From contig NZ_JQML01000001.1 in NCBI RefSeq assembly GCF_000744705.1, positions 1,364,001-1,428,000 on the forward strand: DNA of 64,000 nucleotides. Reading direction: 5' to 3'. How positions within the stretch are numbered: the stretch's first letter is position 1; the number at the start of each line of letters is the position of its first letter. Source of the stretch: Streptacidiphilus albus JL83. GTDB taxonomy: Bacteria > Actinomycetota > Actinomycetes > Streptomycetales > Streptomycetaceae. Shown here one piece after another: positions 61,593-64,000 of the stretch. Under the pieces are notes generated by a model. It was not told the origin of the DNA and did not search any database. It saw only the letters and a list, made by a program, of their open reading frames with translations. The position numbers were made by a program, and so were the translations under genes.

Positions 61593-62596
61593 TGCTGTCC
61601 TCTCTGATTCTCGGTCTTCGCTACTGCTCACCCGGTCCGGATCGGTCGCGTCATCTGTCCCTGGAGCGGAGCGCCGAAGGGGATTGAGCCGCCGGGCACA
61701 GGTGCGGTTGGCAGGGTGGCGCCGAAGGTGCACGCCGTTGGCGGTGGTGGCGTGGTGCCTGCCGATGCACAGGCCGGAGCCGTCGGCGAGGAGCGGTTCG
61801 GCGCCGGCGGTTCCGGGGGTCAGCGGTGAGGGACAGGCCGGACCAGGCCTGTCCCGGATCGACCACTCTCGCTGAACGCCGTTGGCAGGGTGGGGACAGC
61901 GTTTAGAGAGCGCTCTCTCTCCTGGACGGGTTTACTCCGGCCGGGAGGACATGTCAATCCTCCCGGCCGCCGTGCCCGCAACCCGCGTTTCGCGGTTCTC
62001 CCGCCCCACCAGGCGTACGGCCGAGGGGTCGTGGTCCCCTCGTCGCCCTCGCGCGCGTGCCCCATGGCCGACGGGCGTTGCTCCGCGAGCCGGTTTTCGG
62101 GCCGCTGTGTATGCACTATTGACGCAGCAGGGACGTGAGAGTTCACTTCCGCCGTGGAGAGAACGCTTTCCCGGCCGTCAGCCACCCACGGGGCGGCCGG
62201 CGTCCACACACGCGCAACATGCAGCTGAGGCCGCAACGGGTGCCGAACCCGCTGTCGACTCCCGTCCGTACCCGGTCCACGGGCGGTACACCCCACGTGA
62301 TCCCCGGAGCTCGACAACACCCGCTCCGAGGCTGAGAGCTGGGACTTCACCGGCGGCGCAGGCGCCGTCGGCACATCGGGCGCCACCCACCCCCAGTCCG
62401 ACGGCGCCCGCACCTTCGCCGCGCACAACTCCGACCTGCCCACGGACGCGCCCGACGCCTCCACCGTCGGCGTGCCGCCGACAGCGCACCTGCAACGGGA
62501 TCGGCGCCCAAGGATTCTACCTGGCCCGGGAGATGGGACAGCAAGCCGTCCGGACCCGGTGATCAGGGATAAGACCAGGAAGCAGAAGGAACAGCA
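61593..62596. other. 1-kb divergent intergenic region with operator-like palindrome
   Basis: No complete gene is supported. A minus-strand stretch at about 61680-61790 encodes DGSGLCIGRHHATTANG, similar to a ricin-lectin repeat, and a plus-strand stretch at 62305-62480 encodes SWDFTGGAGAVGTSGATHPQ; both may be gene remnants. A LacI-like palindrome lies at 61905-61918 and a weaker GAGAGAACGCTTTC at 62156-62169. Confidence 0.45.
61905..61918. promoter_or_regulatory. Palindrome AGAGAGCGCTCTCT, LacI-type operator candidate
   Basis: A perfect 14-bp palindrome with central GCGC-type symmetry, close in form to the TGGGAGCGCTCCCA site of the Streptomyces cellulose regulator CebR. It lies 313 bases before the glucanase start, in the gap shared with the second glucan-active gene. 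Confidence 0.55.
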
Positions 62597-64000
62597 ATGA
62601 GGCACTTCTTCAACCCACGGCTGCCCGTGCCGTCACGCGGCAAGCCGAGTCGGCCCAGATCCCGCCCCAGGCTCCGGGCGGCTCTCGCCCTCGCTGCCCT
62701 GTCGGCCGTGAGCATCGTCGGTGCGAACACTGCGGCGTATGCTGCTGCCGATGCCCCGTACGGGGGTACGGCGGCGGCGGTGCCGGGGACGGTGCAGGCG
62801 GAGAACTACGACACCGGCGGTCAGGGCACGGCCTACAGCGTCACCGCCGTCAACGGCTCCGGCAACAGCTACCGCTCCGACGGCGTCGACCTGGAGGCCA
62901 CCACCGACACCGGCGGCGGCTACGACCTGGGCTGGACCGGGGCCGGACAGTGGTTCAAGTACACCGTCAACGCCGCGGCGGCGGGCACCTACGCGGTCAG
63001 CCTGCGGCTCGCCGCACCCACCGCCGTCACCGACGCCCTCCACATCGCCAACGCCGCCGGAACCAACCTCAGCGGGAGCATCGCCGCCCCGGCCACCGGC
63101 GGCTACCAGACATGGACCACCGTCACCACCACCGTGACCCTGACCGCCGGTGCCCAGACGCTGACGCTGGACCAGGACAACCCCGGCTGGAACATCAACT
63201 ACCTCACCTTCGCCAACTCCGATGCCCCGTACGGCGGTACGGCGGCAGCGCTGCCGGGCACCGTGCAGGCAGAGAACTACGACACCGGCGGCCAGGGCAC
63301 CGCCTACAGCGTCACCGCCGTCAACGGCTCCGGCAACAGCTACCGCTCCGACGGCGTCGACCTGGAGGCCACCACCGACACCGGCGGCGGCTACGACCTG
63401 GGCTGGACCGGAGCCGGACAGTGGTTCAACTACACCGTCAACGCCGCCACCGCAGGCACCTACACCGTCAGCCTGCGCCTGGCCGCACCCACCGCCGTCA
63501 CCGACGCCCTCCACATCGCCAACGCCGCCGGAACCAACCTCAGCGGAAACATCAACACCCCCGCCACCGGCGGCTACCAGACCTGGACCACCGTCACCAC
63601 CACCGTCACCCTGCCCGCCGGCCAACAAACCCTCAGACTCGACCAGGACAACCCCGGCTGGAACATCAACTACCTCACCTTCGCCACCTCCGGCAGCGGC
63701 ACGCCCCCGCCGGCCACCGGCGGCAGCCTCGGCTCGAACGTGATCGTGTTCACCCCGAGCGAGCCGGAGGCCACGATCCAGAGCGAGTTGACCAGCCTGG
63801 GCAGCCAGCAGAACCCGAACCAGTTCGGCACCCAGCGCTACGAGCTACTCTTCGAGCCCGGCACCTACGGCACCGCGGCCAGTCCGCTGGACTTCCAGGT
63901 CGGCTACTACGAGGCGGTCGCGGGCCTGGGCCAGAACCCCGGCCAGACCGTGATCAACGGCACCATCGACTCCTACAACCAGTGCCCCGGCGGCGTGCAG
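62597..64000 (+). CDS. Secreted double-CBM6 protein with beta-helix-like catalytic region, partial
   Basis: Starts at ATG 62597 and runs off the window (468 codons visible). The signal peptide (RPRLRAALALAALSAVSIVG, cut near AYAAA) and two CBM6-like modules (62750-63691) match the divergent GH64 gene almost exactly. After a short PPPATGG linker the visible part reads SLGSNVIVFTPSEPEATIQS, ELTSLGSQQNPNQFGTQRYE and YYEAVAGLGQNPGQTVINGT. This resembles the start of right-handed beta-helix proteins related to GH55 exo-beta-1,3-glucanases, often misannotated as adenylyl cyclase. The catalytic residues lie outside the window, so the activity is tentative. Confidence 0.75.
   Translation, partial: MRHFFNPRLPVPSRGKPSRPRSRPRLRAALALAALSAVSIVGANTAAYAAADAPYGGTAAAVPGTVQAENYDTGGQGTAYSVTAVNGSGNSYRSDGVDLEATTDTGGGYDLGWTGAGQWFKYTVNAAAAGTYAVSLRLAAPTAVTDALHIANAAGTNLSGSIAAPATGGYQTWTTVTTTVTLTAGAQTLTLDQDNPGWNINYLTFANSDAPYGGTAAALPGTVQAENYDTGGQGTAYSVTAVNGSGNSYRSDGVDLEATTDTGGGYDLGWTGAGQWFNYTVNAATAGTYTVSLRLAAPTAVTDALHIANAAGTNLSGNINTPATGGYQTWTTVTTTVTLPAGQQTLRLDQDNPGWNINYLTFATSGSGTPPPATGGSLGSNVIVFTPSEPEATIQSELTSLGSQQNPNQFGTQRYELLFEPGTYGTAASPLDFQVGYYEAVAGLGQNPGQTVINGTIDSYNQCPGGVQ
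62750..63691 (+). repeat. Right copy of the 942-bp inverted repeat (double CBM module)
   Basis: Two tandem 471-bp units, 62750-63220 and 63221-63691, mirrored by 60498-61439 on the other strand about 1.3 kb away. Confidence 0.88.

Noticed and set aside
61820..62605. A 261-codon minus-strand frame in the gap between the glucanase genes
   Set aside because: It overlaps the palindrome and promoter region and has no domain or consistent codon bias.

Overview
This 64 kb window is high-GC DNA of a Streptomyces-like actinomycete (Streptomyces, Kitasatospora or Streptacidiphilus cannot be told apart here). The signs are strong third-position GC, GTG and TTG starts, GGAGG-type ribosome sites, several leaderless promoters, and typical families such as DUF574 methyltransferase, siderophore-interacting protein, F420-type LLM oxidoreductase, Tat-exported phospholipase C, S53 protease and collagen-like protein. 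No rRNA, tRNA or CRISPR was seen.

Layout. 0-4.7 kb holds helix-turn-helix regulators, a secreted proline-rich protein and a SnoaL-like protein. 4.7-13.9 kb is metabolic accessory DNA: an FMN reductase with a cysteine-type leader peptide upstream, dienelactone hydrolase, S53 protease, S66 LD-carboxypeptidase, DJ-1 protein, a quinone oxidoreductase divergent from a TetR regulator, and a siderophore-interacting protein. 13.9-17.5 kb looks acquired: an MFS remnant, then a GNAT/GntR pair divergent from two small overlapping genes across a cluster of TACTGGCT palindromes, reminiscent of integrative-element control modules, then a frameshifted collagen-like gene. 18-29.2 kb carries a methyltransferase, small membrane protein, LLM oxidoreductase, cation/proton antiporter, AspT-type transporter, a Cache/GntR/permease group and phospholipase C.

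29.2-38.2 kb is a graveyard of insertion sequences: IS701, IS630, IS5 and IS1380 remnants, an IS3-family element interrupted by a complete IS1182-family element (removing it restores the IS3 frame exactly), and a near-complete IS701 copy with CTAG duplications. 38.3-50.2 kb is a polymorphic-toxin locus: an RHS protein with two embedded lectin-like domains, a HINT domain and an AT-rich C-terminal toxin, followed by a DUF6193-like candidate immunity gene. An IS3-family element sits where the RHS gene meets an oppositely oriented LamG/ricin-lectin gene, and both genes have lost their 5' ends there.

50.7-59.5 kb holds a secreted protein, a LysR regulator divergent from a TDT transporter, an Imm5-like protein, an MMPL exporter divergent from TetR, and a GH3-family lipoprotein. 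59.6-64 kb holds two divergent secreted glucan-active genes that share a nearly identical 942-bp double CBM6-like module as a large inverted repeat; the second runs off the window. At least four reading frames carry single-base frameshifts, mostly in C/G-rich runs, so assembly accuracy should be kept in mind.
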